From Heligmosomoides polygyrus polygyrus (Eukaryota > Nematoda > Chromadorea > Rhabditida > Heligmosomidae), in NCBI GenBank assembly GCA_947396885.1, contig OX377204.1, forward strand, positions 56,159,139 to 56,223,138: DNA of 64,000 bases, read 5' to 3'. The position numbers and the translations under genes were made by a program. Position 1 is the first letter of the stretch, and every line of letters starts with the position of its first letter. Positions 31,396 to 42,699 of the stretch are shown piece by piece. The notes beneath the pieces were generated by a model that was not told the DNA's origin, did not search any database, and worked only from the letters and a program-made list of their open reading frames with translations.

Positions 31396-32502
31396 TTAGG
31401 TTGTAACTAATTAAATGGCACTGGCTCGCGCCATTTTTTGGCGCGTCTTTACGCGTTTGATCAAGGGCAAACCGTAATATGTGGCATATCACTTAGAAGC
31501 GCAAACTTTGCTCTACCGGTGCTCTACGGCGTATCGTTGGTATCAGAAGTTACGGAATGGAGATGAGAGCTTGGAAGAACATGAAGGTCGTGGGAGGCAT
31601 AGTGATGTTGATGAGGACAAGATGAGAGATGTGGTAGAGGAGGATCCACACAAAGGTACCAGGGAGATAGCGAAGGTTCTTGGCGTCAGTCACAACAGAG
31701 CTGCCCGGCATCTGAAGGAAACTGGAAAGACCAAAAAGCTGGAAAGATGGGTGCCTCACGAGCTGTCTGAGGAGCAAAGAAACCGACGATATGAGATCTC
31801 GTCCGCACTGCTTCTACGGAACGAAACCGACCCATTCCTTGATCGCATCGTAACCTGTGACGAGAAATGGATAATGTACGACAACAGGCGACGATCGGCA
31901 CAGTGGGTGGACAGCGATGAGAGCCCCAAGGTTTTTGCGAAGCCGGAGTTGCACCAAAAGAAAGTAATGGCGACAGTATGGTGGTGTTCGCTGGGAATTA
32001 TTCACCACAGCTTCCTCCCTCCCGGTGAATCTATCACGGCAGAGAAGTTTGCATTGAAATTGAAGAAATGATGAAAACGTTGAAGGATATCCGGCCGGCC
32101 TTGGTAAACCGAAGGCAAGTTCTTCTTCTGCACGACAATGCTCGCCCCCATGTAGCACGAATGACGTTGCAGAAATTGAATGAGCTGAGCAATGAAGCTC
32201 TACAACATCCTCCGTTTTCTCCCGACCTCTCCCCAACAGACTACCATTTCTTCAAGCATCTTGGCGATTTCTTGGTAGGGAAAATATTCAAATACCAACA
32301 GGATGCCGAAAGTGCCCTCGAAGATTTCGTCAATTCCAGAACTTCTGATTTTTATGCTACTGGGATAAAAAAGCTGTGTCACGTTGGCAAAGATGTGTAG
32401 AATCAGAAGGTTTTTCTTCCGATTAATAAACTTGCCTACAAGCCGAGGTATTAACTTTTAAATTTACAGTGGTTCAGTGCCATTTATTTCGTTACAACCT
32501 AA
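31396..32502 (+). mobile_element. Mariner element with TA target duplication
   Basis: Ends TTAGGTTGTAAC and GTTACAACCTAA form terminal inverted repeats of about 28 bp (continuing AAATGGCACTG), with TA on each side (31,394 and 32,503). At 1,107 bp it is short for the family. It contains a broken transposase at 31,481-32,400. Confidence 0.9.
31481..32400 (+). pseudogene. Mariner transposase, one frameshift
   Basis: Two frames, joined by a -1 change at 32,068-32,071. The first (197 codons) has the helix-turn-helix remains YRWYQKLRNGDESLEE and GRGRHSD, a second HTH block (REIAKVLGVSHNRAARHL) and the first catalytic Asp in VTCDEKW. The second (110 codons) has LLHDNARPHVA and SPDLSPTDYHFFKHL, giving the D-D-34D triad of mariner. 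It cuts and pastes the element at TA. The N-terminus is short: about 30 residues of the usual first HTH are missing or out of frame. All three catalytic Asp are present, but the frame break makes it inactive. Confidence 0.9.
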
Positions 32503-32769
32503 TAATTCCGTTTGGGTGTGGAAAGACCATGTACAGAGTGTGTGGATGTGCTCGCGCGTGTGAGGAGGGCGTCGGTCAGCGAAAGCCGCCTGAGAAGCCT
32601 CGCCTGTCCCTTGAGTCCCTCTGGCTGCGCGGAGTCCTTTGTTTGACTGACCGCCTGACTAGCTACCCGCGCTATACTCTACTCAAACGCAGCAGCACTA
32701 AAGGATCTCACTCCCCTAACCCCGAAAGAAACCCCATTTCAGCAGAGATGGGAAGATGAGATCGGAAAG

Positions 32770-34545
32770 AAGATGGCTAAAATCTTAGGGCCTAACCAGG
32801 CTGCGCAAATTGAGAAGGACTACGATGACGATCTGTACTTACAACGTTCGCACGCTCGCATAGAAGACATCCGTCGAGCACCTGATGATGCAAGCCAAGA
32901 AGGTCAAGTACGACGTCATCGGACTGACCGAGAGGAGAAGACTCAACCCACTACACACAGTCAACTACCCCGGATAGGAACTGTTCCTCGGAACATGCGA
33001 AAGCCGGGGAGTAGTTTGATTTTCTCGTCAACACCCACTCGGCAGTGAACATCGATTCGTGCGAGTCTCTGATAACCCGAATCGAACGTCTGTCACTGAA
33101 GTGGTGCGGCTCCATACCAGCTTTGGCTGTGTTCGTCGAGCATGTTCCAAAATCCGACTAGGACGACGAAGACGTCGAAGCTTTTAGGTGGAGCTGGAGA
33201 TGTTCTATATGGAAGATCACACCTGCTACAAGGTGGTCGTCGGCGACTTCATCACCAAGATTGGGCCAAAAAGGTCGCCGGAAAAGCTTCACATCGCAAC
33301 CCACGGTTTGGAGTGGAACGAGCAAGGTGAAAGGCTGTCTGAGTTTATCATGTCGACTAAGACCATCCATGGAAACTGAGAGTTCCAGAGGCCTGCCGCC
33401 CTACTGGACCTGGAAATCCCCCGGTGGTCAGTTCCACAAGGAGACTGATACCATCATTTTCAACAGCAGGTATTGCTTGACAGACGTCTTCGTTGTTCTC
33501 AAGTTACACGGAGTCGGTGCACCACCTCCTTTGCGCGAGGTTTCTTTTTTCACGTCACGGAGAGATGGCCGCGAATTCAATAAGAGGAGTTCCAGACGAC
33601 CATCAACTGGGGAATGAACACCTTTCTTGCCGGTCTTTGGGAAGATACTGTCATGGACAACATCGACGAGGAACTTCGTGCACCATATCTGCGATAGCAC
33701 TAAAGGAGCTGAAAGCTTGAAGACAACCAATGGACGACTGTATCCTGAAAATCTCGAGCTAACACGCGTGGAGCAACACGAGCGTCAGGCAACTACCAAC
33801 TGACGTCCGAGCTTGCGAGGCCATGCAGAGCGGAGATAAAGGAAGATCTTAAGGAGAAAAGGGCGGAAGTGTTGGCTGGAACTCCAGAGGAAGAGTTGTT
33901 GGCTGAAACTGCAGAGGCAGAGTTGAGCATCTGCAATGCCCATCAGAACCTTGCCAACTCCAAGACCAAGATGATCCAGATAATCTACGACGCCTTAGTG
34001 GAACGTCACTTCTTTCAGAAGGACAATGAAGAAGGTCATCCACGGCTTCTACTCCGATCTATTCGATAGCCTCGTCCACCTGCCCCCACGCCATCTTCTG
34101 CAGAATGAATGCGTCATTCGCTCTGCTCTCCCTTCCGAGTCCGACAGCCATCTCGTCGGTGAAGAAACGTACAGCTCCCGGTTCCGACACGATCAGACCC
34201 GAACATTTGAAGAACCTTCCTCCAGCGCTTATCAACACGCTAGGGCGGCGCTTTATATGATACCTGTGGTAGTACAAGCTTCCATCTCAGTGAGGGACAA
34301 GCAGGAACGTCTTACTGTAGACGAACGGAGACGTGCACGACATTGGCAACTTTCACCAGATCTGCCTAAGTTCGACGGCCTGCAGCGGCAGAATCTTTGC
34401 TTCATGGACGACATCGTGCTTATAATGCTGAGCCTTAGCCAGGTAGAGCGAATGCTGGTCGACTTCAATCCTGCATATGGGAACGTTGGACTGCAGCTGA
34501 ATCTTACGAAAAGGATGTCCACGAGAAACAAACGAGTTTCTGGGT
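32770..34545 (+). pseudogene. Hookworm-type RTE relic, copy C
   Basis: Plus-strand fragments in order. An endonuclease start has AIEDLMMQAKKVKYDVIGLT near 32,860-32,930 in one frame. YKVVVGDFITKIGPKRSPEK and LSEFIMSTKTIHGN are near 33,225-33,380. The linker is near 33,850-34,060, with MKKVIHGFYSDLFDSLVHLP near 34,026. The RT remnant has FMDDIVLIMLSLSQVERML near 34,400. The fingers domain of RT is deleted between about 34,260 and 34,350. It ends at the helicase relic. Confidence 0.8.
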
Positions 34546-34769
34546 CCGCCGACCACCTGCCCTGTGTTTCAGAACGGCAGCTCCTCTAAACTCGTCTGGT
34601 GTCTTCAGCGAGTACCTTGTTGAGACACAAGTTCTCATTTCCCACGAAGCATCACTAGAAGGGGCGCTTGTTGCCATGACGTTGTGGTTCCCTTTGCACG
34701 GATGACACCCATCGGCGACGTCATCAACTCTAAAATCAAATACGATGCGCTCGTACTTCGACTGCTGAC

Positions 34770-35350
34770 GTCTATGCTGGGAGACCATTGACGGTCCTTC
34801 TCTGCAAGGACGTCCCCGTTGCCCAGTTGCTCACTACCTTCCGGGTCCACTTGGTTTGAACGGATTGCCAAATAGACTATTTTATGGAGAACGTCTGGTC
34901 AATGGTGCTCCGCATAGTCATCGTCGCAGGCTTGCTGACCTCCTCCGCCTACCCACACGTGCTGTTCACACTTCTCCATATGGGGGTTACATTGACGAGA
35001 AAGTTCCCACTCCAACGAAACGGAAGCCGGATACTGCTGTGACATTAGTCAAGCTCTTCTTCCATGAGCAGTCTCAGCAACGTCAGTGGCGATTATCGCC
35101 TTCTAGAAGGAGCAGGCACGTTAACTCCAGGCCTACCTAGCATGTCAGAGGGCTGCAGTTCACACAGTCGACTTCGTTCAAGTATGAGAGGTCGACATTG
35201 TCATCTTGCTACGGAATGGGTGACGTGGATCCTAACATCTATAACTTCCTTACTGTTCCCCTGCATATGAACGTCGCCTTAACGCGGTGTCGCCACGGCC
35301 GGATCGTGCCTCGTAATAACACGGCACTGTGCTTTTTACAGCATTGGGGA
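34770..35350 (+). pseudogene. Relic of the SF1 helicase of a second retroelement copy
   Basis: Decayed plus-strand coding that follows the helicase at 10.9-12.5 kb in order. VPVAQLLTTFRVH near 34,820 fits motif IV. NGLPNRLFYGERLVNGA near 34,860 fits the next segment, where the intact copy has NGLPNAVSYMGSLVSGA. TVDFVQV then EVDIVIL near 35,170 fits motif V. MNVALTRCRHGRIV at 35,268-35,310 is motif VI. At least three frame changes and a stop separate them. The N-terminal half of the helicase and all of Gag-Pol are absent. Copy C of the RTE abuts its 5' side. Confidence 0.8.
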
Positions 35351-35523
35351 GAGGTAACCCAGGGCTCAGAGACACCGAGTGTTCATTCGCACGTCGACGT
35401 TGGAGTACATTCTGTCGTAAAAATTCGGAACCAATGGTGAGGCTTTATTATTTATCGATGTCAGTATCTTATTCGTTTTTGAACCATAGAATCGTCTTGT
35501 CTATAAGATGCACAACGCTCTCG

Positions 35524-35560
35524 TCCAATGTCCGATGACGGACGTTTTGTGAATAGGGAA
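35524..35560 (+). other. Relic of the pre-LTR hairpin and polypurine tract
   Basis: GTCCG-ATGA-CGGAC (35,530-35,543) followed by GAATAGGGAAGGT aligns with the hairpin and purine tract at 12,556-12,598. It stands about 220 bases after motif VI, against about 190 in the first element. A MITE sits where the LTR would begin. Confidence 0.7.
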
Positions 35561-35566
35561 GGTCTA

Positions 35567-35701
35567 ATGCTCCGTTTATACATCAGACGCCGAGCAACGC
35601 GATGGCTTGTATAGTGGCCATATTGGTTGATCGCGTCGCTCTATCGATGCGACCACCATGCGTGGCGTAGCGTCGCTCGGCGTCAAAGTATAAACGGGCA
35701 C
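35567..35701. mobile_element. 135-bp TA-flanked MITE
   Basis: Inverted ends: CCGTTTATAC and GACGCCGAGC at the left return reversed at the right (GCTCGGCGTC then GTATAAACGG). TA lies on both sides (35,565 and 35,702). It is inserted near the LTR junction of the helicase relic. No coding. Confidence 0.85.
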
Positions 35702-35703
35702 TA

Positions 35704-37866
35704 AGAGCCAGGGAATCCATCGATGAAAGATTTTAGCTTGGGCATGACTTTAGCTTATCGGATATTTCACTATTCACTTATCGGATACTTGACTACAGGG
35801 GGCAGTGCATGGTTGAAGAGAAGCGGAGGGGGTTCGAGCCCAAGGACGTCCGAGGATCGGTGGACCTGTCTCCCTGCCGCACAATTCTGCTGTTTACCGT
35901 CCTGCCTGTAGAACTTGTGCTAACTCTCGCCAACGGTAAACGATGTCATGCGTGTTTACCACCATTTATAACTATCGACATATTGCCGACTACGCTCACT
36001 TTTGTGGACGACGCAGGCGAACAACGACAGTATACCCTGGTCGCGCGAGTCTCGCTCTTACCTATGGAAAGGCAATAGAAAACGATAGGTCTGATCACGA
36101 ATGCAATCCTACTCCGTTCAATTTCGGCGTGTTTTCCGAATCGCGCTATAACGGAAGTCGCATTATATCCAACGCTTCTTAGCACGGGGTTAGTTTTTAT
36201 TGGTGTAAACGTAAGCTGTGCGGTTATCGAAAAACCTACTGTAAATCGGGAATTGCGTCTTACCTGGACGGGTTATAATGGGATGTGACCGTTCCTCACC
36301 CAGGGTTGCCATCAATAACATTACGGTTAATCCAGATAGTTGGAGGCATTCGGTGCCTTGTAGAAGGCATCACACTCACATTGCTAAACATTGAGCTTCC
36401 CCGCCAGTAAATCAGAGCAAATTTATGTAAAGGGGATATTTCAATGGTGCTGTTCACAAAAAGAGGTTTTGGATGAATGCTTAAACAAAGAGCAAGGCAC
36501 ATTTTACTACCTGAATGAACTGACTGACAGGATGCCCGTAGTTGGAAATCGGACGAGGCTGTCTAGTTGGGACGACGTACTGAGACCCCACGTGAAGAGA
36601 GGGATGTCGTAGAAGGCGGCTGTAACCGCTGCAGCGATTGCGGCTGAAACGAATCACTTTACCAGCTAAAGGCTTTGGTCTGTTTAGCTTTCACTCAAAG
36701 ACCTCAAACACCTACTAAAATCGGAACAATACAGAAAATGGGGACCTGAAAGAAGATGTGCATATGAGGGACATCAATTCTAATTAGCGAGGCTAGTTAG
36801 CATGACTTTTACAAGGCCTCACAAGCTTCGGCCAGTAGGCAATCCACACCCTCAACATTTCTAAAAGGGTTGGAGCAACCTATATCTCCGAATAAGATGC
36901 AAGTCTTATCTTGCAATAATTCGGAATTCAACCAGAACTTATGGTTAGTATTCTCTCGGTTTCGCTATATCAGAGTTGAGCCTTATCCGATTTTTATCCG
37001 ATATTATCCGAATCGTTGGATTTTGAGTACCTCTTCGGATGACTCAGATGAGGGCGATTCACTTGGTATCCTTCCCTTGCCGCTTCATCACTGGAGTAGA
37101 GCACAACAGTGCTGTGTAAAAGATGTCATTAGGGCTGCCCTATAAGCCGTCCCCCAACAGTCGGTTTTAAGACCCCATCGAGCGACCACCCATTAAAAAG
37201 TGAGTTGGTTGCGCACCAAGAAGCTCTACAATGAAATGATTGCGTGACTTCCCGCAAGAACTCGCTCGAGCTCTAAGAGAAATCTCGCCAAGTTATTGAA
37301 AAATCTACCTCGAAAACGTCAGATTATCAACTTTCCTGAGGCAGCGAGGTGCGTTAACATCGTTTTATCTGATTTTTATCCGATTTTATCCGAAAAATTG
37401 CATTTTTCAAAACCCGGATCTTCGGATAATTCAGATGAGAGTAGTTTTCACACCCCCGGATCTTCGTATGACTCAGATGAGGGTTATTTTCGATTGGCCG
37501 GAGTTTAGAAACCCGAAACCGGATACATCCCGTGGATGTCCGGAAATTCATGATTCGGATCACATGTCTATTACAGGGCGCCAGAATTATGTCTTCTGAA
37601 GTGCAATCGGCGAACTCAACACTATGTCGGACTCGGCGGCCGGTTTGGCACGAGAAGGATATACCATCTTCTTGAACCAGAGGATTGTGGAAGGTCTCCA
37701 ACAAGATGGACAGGTAATTTCGTTGCACGATTGATCCAATTACCACTACAGCTTGATCACTCGTCATCAAGTTCAAATAGCAACGACAATCCGGATGGAT
37801 CGAGACACAACGGAAAGAACGGAAACGATGCTGTCGCCCGCATGATCAGTGGAGACGACCCGTCTA
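35704..37866. other. No gene recognised
   Basis: Only short open frames with no recognisable domain. The stretch 36,975-37,490 holds ATCCGA-rich repeats listed separately. Confidence 0.4.
36975..37490. repeat. ATCCGA-rich dispersed motif
   Basis: Three patches (about 36,978-37,056, 37,370-37,436 and 37,440-37,486) share runs of TTATCCGA followed by CGGATcTTCGgATgAcTCAGATGAG. They look like diverged copies of one short repeat. Confidence 0.5.
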
Positions 37867-39319
37867 ACAAGGGAAGGATCTGAAGCGTATGTCTGAACGG
37901 GGGGAGCGAGTCACATAGGGAGAATCCTCACCCCTCAATTGGTTTGAAAATGTGTTTAATTTTAGCCAAGTCACTAAACCCAAGGAGTAGAGGGTCATAA
38001 TGGCATACGGTGCAGCACGCGTTTGGGGGTTTTGTATGCTCGCGATGCGCCTGCAATCAGTGGTCCGGAGCGCAGGTGGGTACAGGGTTGAATCGTGCGA
38101 GGGATGTTAGGGGTTTGGTGCCTCTGCGCCGCTGCATCTTTGCATTTCAACTGATTGGTTAAGATTTTGGGAATTCTGACGTCAATACCATTTTCAGACG
38201 TTTTTTCCAGCTGTACGCTGTGGTATTCAACATGGTGATAAATGTTCAGCACCAGCGATACACAGGTACAAAGTGCCTGTGTAGTGAATCGCGGTGTTTT
38301 CCTCCATGGTTATGAGCACGCAACCGATATCCAATTGAAGACGTGCCCTTTCCTCCGAAACAAGAGGTCCACCCGAAAGCGTTATCTTATGCCCACTGCT
38401 TGCTTGCCTCTCCACGTCCATCAGTTCATCTTGCGGATCCCAATCGTCCTCTTCTTCTTCCACCACTTCCATCTGTTCGTCTTCGTCAACTTCAAGTTGA
38501 CGTGCTTCGAAGTCCTTGAGTATGCTGGCCATCCGTTCGGCCAGCTTGATTTCTTCCCTCGAAGGTCCCTTGTCTTAAGGTTAACCACACTTCAGCGTGA
38601 GCAGGTGGATCACCACTCGATCGCCTGCGGACATTGTTGGTGTTAGGTTCTAGAAAACCTTCAGCAGACCTCTGATTTCCAGGTGACAGGCAGACATGAG
38701 GGAAAGAGTGTATCGATGTCGTTTAGCTTAATTTGCGGGATCCGCACACCTCGTTGCTCATTTTAACCACCTCCGACGTCTCCTTTGAAAATCCGAGCAG
38801 GATGGTTTGTCTCGATGTCTTTGATCTATGAAAGGAAACAGACTATGAGAACCCTGTAGCCTTTATACGCTACCCGTAAGGTGCCCAGTGGTGCTTCATG
38901 CACTTTGTACCTGTTTCACTGGTGTTCAACATTTATACATCACCATGTTGAATACCACAACGTACCGCTGGAAAAATGCTCAGAAGACGTCTGAAAATGG
39001 TATAGACGTCAGGATCCCCAAATCTCTACCAATCAGTTGAAATGCAAAGGTGAAGCGACGCAGAGCAGCCAATCCCCTGACCTCTCTCGCATGAGTCAAC
39101 CCTCTACCCACCTGTGCTCCGAACCACTGGGTGCAGAAGCATCGCGGATGTACAAGACCCCCAAACGCGTGCTGCGCCGTATTCCATTGTGACCCCCTAC
39201 TCCTTGGGTTTAATGACTCGGCAACAAATAAACACATTTTCAAACAAATTGAGGAATGAGGATCCTTCCTATATGACTCGCTCCCCCGTTCAGACATACG
39301 CTTCAGACCCTTTTCTTGT
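37867..39319. mobile_element. Foldback element, 0.42-kb arms with ACAAG ends
   Basis: Left arm 37,867-38,278 and right arm 38,896-39,319 are inverted copies. Ends read ACAAGGGAAGGATCTGAAGCG at the left and the reversed form at the right. The outer 110 bp of each arm match the small foldback at 59,456-59,774, so the two are one family. The 617-bp spacer carries an acidic minus-strand open frame. Confidence 0.85.
38227..38532 (-). CDS. Acidic open frame in the foldback spacer
   Basis: 102 codons (extendable upstream by about ten) with an acidic stretch (EDEQMEVVEEEEDDWDPQDE) and then mixed sequence; the 3' end overlaps the left arm. I do not recognise it. A similar layout (MAS..SIL start then acidic run) occurs in the spacer of the 40.1-41.9 kb foldback, so both may be remains of a transposase N-terminus or cargo of this element type. 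Confidence 0.35.
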   Translation of the reverse strand: MASILKDFEARQLEVDEDEQMEVVEEEEDDWDPQDELMDVERQASSGHKITLSGGPLVSEERARLQLDIGCVLITMEENTAIHYTGTLYLCIAGAEHLSPC

Positions 39320-39734
39320 AAGTGGTTAAGTAAACAACATGGACGGGAAGAGAAGACTTCGAAGAAATTTAGAAGGAGGAAATTTATGCGATTAACTACA
39401 AAAGGAACAATGAGACTTACGCCTCTTGCACCTAATCTGCCTCAGTTCGTTCTTACCCTTAGTTTCCTACAAGATTATTAAGGTCAAGTTAGCGCTCGTG
39501 CTTACGAGATTGTAGTAAGGATAATTTACGATCTAGTAATGGTTGGCGTCGACTGCAACACAGGAAGAACAGGATCTTACCGCTGCGACAGGGGCTTCTT
39601 GCTCGGATGAAGGATACAGCGAGCGCAACCAGAGTATCAAGCGTGCTTGCGGAAAGCTACACACGATTACCACAGCTGCGCAACAAGGCCGTCAGATGGC
39701 TGAATATTTAATGGAAATAGTAACTTACGGTTAC
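39320..39734. other. No gene recognised
   Basis: Sequence between the foldback and the candidate exon. If the exon below is real, an intron may begin here on the minus strand (GTAAGT right after the exon), but I could not find the next exon. Confidence 0.35.
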
Positions 39735-39797
39735 TGCAGGTGGGTCCGATAATCGCGTCTATGTCGAGATCTCTCACCATTTCCACGGTTTTCCCAA
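39735..39797 (-). CDS. Possible exon of a receptor guanylyl cyclase ligand-binding domain
   Basis: Read leftward from the gap, the minus strand gives EMVRDLDIDAIIGPTCSN and then a splice-donor-like C|GTAAGT. The D-A-I-I-G-P-T-C-S block is characteristic of the ANF-receptor (periplasmic-binding-like) fold of nematode receptor guanylyl cyclases. Only about 21 residues are visible because the gap removes the 5' side. It is the only host-gene-like coding I see in the window. An alternative is chance similarity. Confidence 0.4.
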
Positions 39798-39997
39798 NNN
39801 NNNNNNNNNNNNNNNNNNNNNNNNNNNNNNNNNNNNNNNNNNNNNNNNNNNNNNNNNNNNNNNNNNNNNNNNNNNNNNNNNNNNNNNNNNNNNNNNNNNN
39901 NNNNNNNNNNNNNNNNNNNNNNNNNNNNNNNNNNNNNNNNNNNNNNNNNNNNNNNNNNNNNNNNNNNNNNNNNNNNNNNNNNNNNNNNNNNNNNNNN
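39798..39997. other. Assembly gap, 200 N
   Basis: Exactly 200 N, so the true length is unknown and the sequences on either side may not be adjacent. The open frames that run across it are not real. Confidence 0.99.
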
Positions 39998-40122
39998 AAA
40001 ATACGACTAAACATTGAAGTTATACTTATCGGGCGATAATTTTCGGATAAAGAGTAGGGAGATTTCTTAAGTATGGGAATGACTATGGCTTTTCTCCACC
40101 TCGAGGGCACCTTCGACCTCAT
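39998..40122 (-). pseudogene. LINE reverse transcriptase fragment
   Basis: Minus strand: VPSRWRKAIVIPILKKSPY then SENYRPISITSMFSRI, the RT entry block of CR1/Jockey-type LINEs. It is cut by the gap. It is a different family from the RTE copies in this window, and only about 40 residues are visible. Confidence 0.7.
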
Positions 40123-40124
40123 GA

Positions 40125-41870
40125 AGCTGGTAAGGGAAGCATACTAGGAGACCATGGGACCTTGAGATGTAATGCATATCGCGGGATGCGGCTTTGAATG
40201 CTAATTCCAAATATGTGTTCCGTTTCTGCAGTGCGCATCTGTGAACGGAGTTATGGGCCATTTTCAGCATGGTTCCATTACCCTTCAGCTGCGCGCTGAG
40301 TCGACGAAAGTCAAAAGGGGGAGCTCAAGTAGCCTGGAAACTGCTCTGCCGGCCAAGCAATGCTGGCGCATGGGATTCAGGAGCGGCGTGGTGAGACAGG
40401 ATGGCTTATGGTTCAAGTCCCTTGTGGTGCAGGATTTTTCCACTTCTCTAAAAAAATCAACCAAAGCTCTCTATGTGAAATCGAAATGGAAAACGTCGCT
40501 AGAAAGGACACTTCTTTATGCTGACAACTTCATACTGGCACAGAGATCCCATTTATCATTATTCGTTCTAAAGAGTAAGGAGAAGATAAACAATGCGTTC
40601 CACTAGCAACTGTGGAATAACACTACGAATAGCTCAAATATAATAGCTGTTGGCAATGACTGCAAAAAATATAAAATAAAATATAATATATAAAAATAAA
40701 AGATACATCACTGCAGCCGCTGTAAGAGCAGTGCTTTACGATGTCAGTAGGGAAGCAATATTGAATTGGTTATCAAACGTCCCAGGGTCACTGTGCGGAT
40801 ATCCTGCAGCGTACCATGAATACGTGAGAAACAGTACGGAGATCAGCGTGCAATAACGGCGTCACCGTGAATGAGTGAGTTCGCGCCGAGACTGATTGCA
40901 CTACTTTTCAACTCTTTTCGAACTGAGTATGCAAGAGATCTCGCTGATCAGCGTTGCTTTTCGCGAATTCATCAAAACGACCTCTTTTGACTTCTTTGTT
41001 AAGGCTCGATCGTAAAGCCTGGTCGGACTGGCGCTGTTTATTTTTTCGTGAAAAATTTAATAAAATTCTGGAAGGTTCACCTTCACGCTCGATCTGCCTC
41101 CATTTTTGCACGTGGTATTCAGAAGAATTGAAAAATCTACTCTCTATACTTGAGAGCGGGCGGGAGCCTCTTTCAGTAGAATGGTAAAACAAGATCGCTT
41201 CATCCACCTAGACTAGCTTGTAAATTTAAACGCATTTTCAACAAATACAGGATTGCAAAATGCACCTTCCCTTTCGATACCTTCACTTCACCGAAACGAA
41301 ATAATCCACGCTGCTGGCTAGTGTTCTCCTCCTCTTCTGATTCCACACTGATACCTTCTTCATCCTCTACCACGATGCTCCCGCATTGCGCATCTCGCAA
41401 GATGGATGCGTAACCGCTGGCCATCTTCTTATTGGAGTTATTTAAGGCACTGATTATCAAATGCAAGTAGGGGTGGTGGGATCGTGGTAATCGATTTCGC
41501 CCAAACTTCGCCATTTGACAAAGAGAGCTTTGGTAGCTCGTGGCAGATGGTCTTTTTTAGGAAGTGCAAAAACCTTGTGTTACAGAGACCCGAACCAGAA
41601 TCCACCCGTCTCGTCATGCCGCTCCTCTTCTCTTTGCGCCTCCGCTGCTCTGCAGGCAGCGCAGTTTCCAGGCTACTTGAGCTCCTCCTTTTGTTATCCG
41701 TTGACTCAGCGCGCAGCAAAAGGGCCATGCGGAAATTGGCGATAACACCGCTCACATATGCGCACAGCAGAAAAGGAACAAATAATTGGAATCAGCGTTC
41801 AAAGTCGCATCTAAGACACATCTCAACTCAAAGTCACATGGTCACCTATCATAGCACCGTTGTGAAACTC
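40125..41870. mobile_element. Foldback element, about 0.35-kb arms
   Basis: About 40,125-40,480 is the reverse complement of about 41,530-41,870, with roughly 70-80 percent identity. Shared blocks include GAGCTCAAGTAGCCTGGAAACTG, broken into GAGCTCAAGTAGCC and GGAAACTG here for length, and CTGCGCGCTGAGTC. The centre holds no complete gene, only an acidic minus-strand open frame near 41,420. Outer ends are not sharply defined. Confidence 0.7.
41206..41514 (-). CDS. Acidic open frame in the second foldback spacer
   Basis: About 100 codons. From residue 32 it reads MASGYASILRDAQ and then an acidic run (VEDEEGISVESEEEENTS). The layout resembles the acidic frame at 38,227-38,532. It has no recognised domain, so it could be remnant transposase or chance. 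Confidence 0.3.
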
Positions 41871-42699
41871 AAGGGGTGCGGCGACCAATCACACCCCTTA
41901 TAAACGGTAAGGAAGCTTTATAAGGCATTAGTCTGTAGGCTTTCTCAAAACTTTTGGAAAAAAAAACTTAACTCACCATCCGTCCTACATAAGACATAGG
42001 TATCTGAAAGTAAGGGGTCAATGCTGCGCTTCCCTGTCAGCTTGACATTGAGGTAATTATAAAGTCACCCTTATTCCATGACAAGTTCAGCTTCTTTTAA
42101 ATAAGGCTGTTAAACTTTGCCAGTTTTTTTCGAATTTGATTGTGTAAAAATCAAACTTTGCCCAATTTTTGCAGCTACTGCTAGCCACTGTCCTATCTTA
42201 AGCTCGTGACTTGAGGAGGAAATGCAAATGCAAATGTCTCGGTATAAAACTACAGTGGGCTTTCGCAGAGGCTAAGGGAACAAAAACGTCAATGCAGTGA
42301 ATCAGAATTGCCAGAAACATCTCATACATATCACTAGCAGATTTCAGTGTAGAAAACCATTACAGTCTCTGTGGCTGATGTATAGATTGATGAGGTCAAA
42401 ATTGGCAGCCTTAAAATCGCTTTTCAAGACAACAGGTTCACTCAATTTTAGGAACGTCTATCCTAAAAGCTTAGTAGTTCTAACTTTTGGTTAGTATCTA
42501 CGGGTTATAATTGTTCAAGCCAGATTTGAATCGAGCACGTACGAGCGAAATCGCGTCACAATCCCTTTGTTTTCAAAGAATCGATTCTTCTCCACTTACA
42601 GTGTTACGTGGACAGCATACAACGACGTATAAACATCTAACGATGTTGGTCCTGATGCCCGTGCCATGAATTCCATTTTCCCGCCGTAACAAGAGCTAC
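41871..42699. other. No gene recognised
   Basis: AT-rich, with only short open frames. An ATGCAAATGCAAATG repeat occurs near 42,222. Nothing further supported. Confidence 0.4.

Noticed and set aside
39667..40122. An open frame spanning the N gap
   Set aside because: It only exists because N was translated; the two sides encode unrelated text (LINE RT and a receptor-like exon).
40370..40440. tRNA gene suggested by GGTTCAAGTCCC
   Set aside because: The B-box-like motif lies in a foldback arm without a matching A box or cloverleaf, and the other arm has changed bases there.
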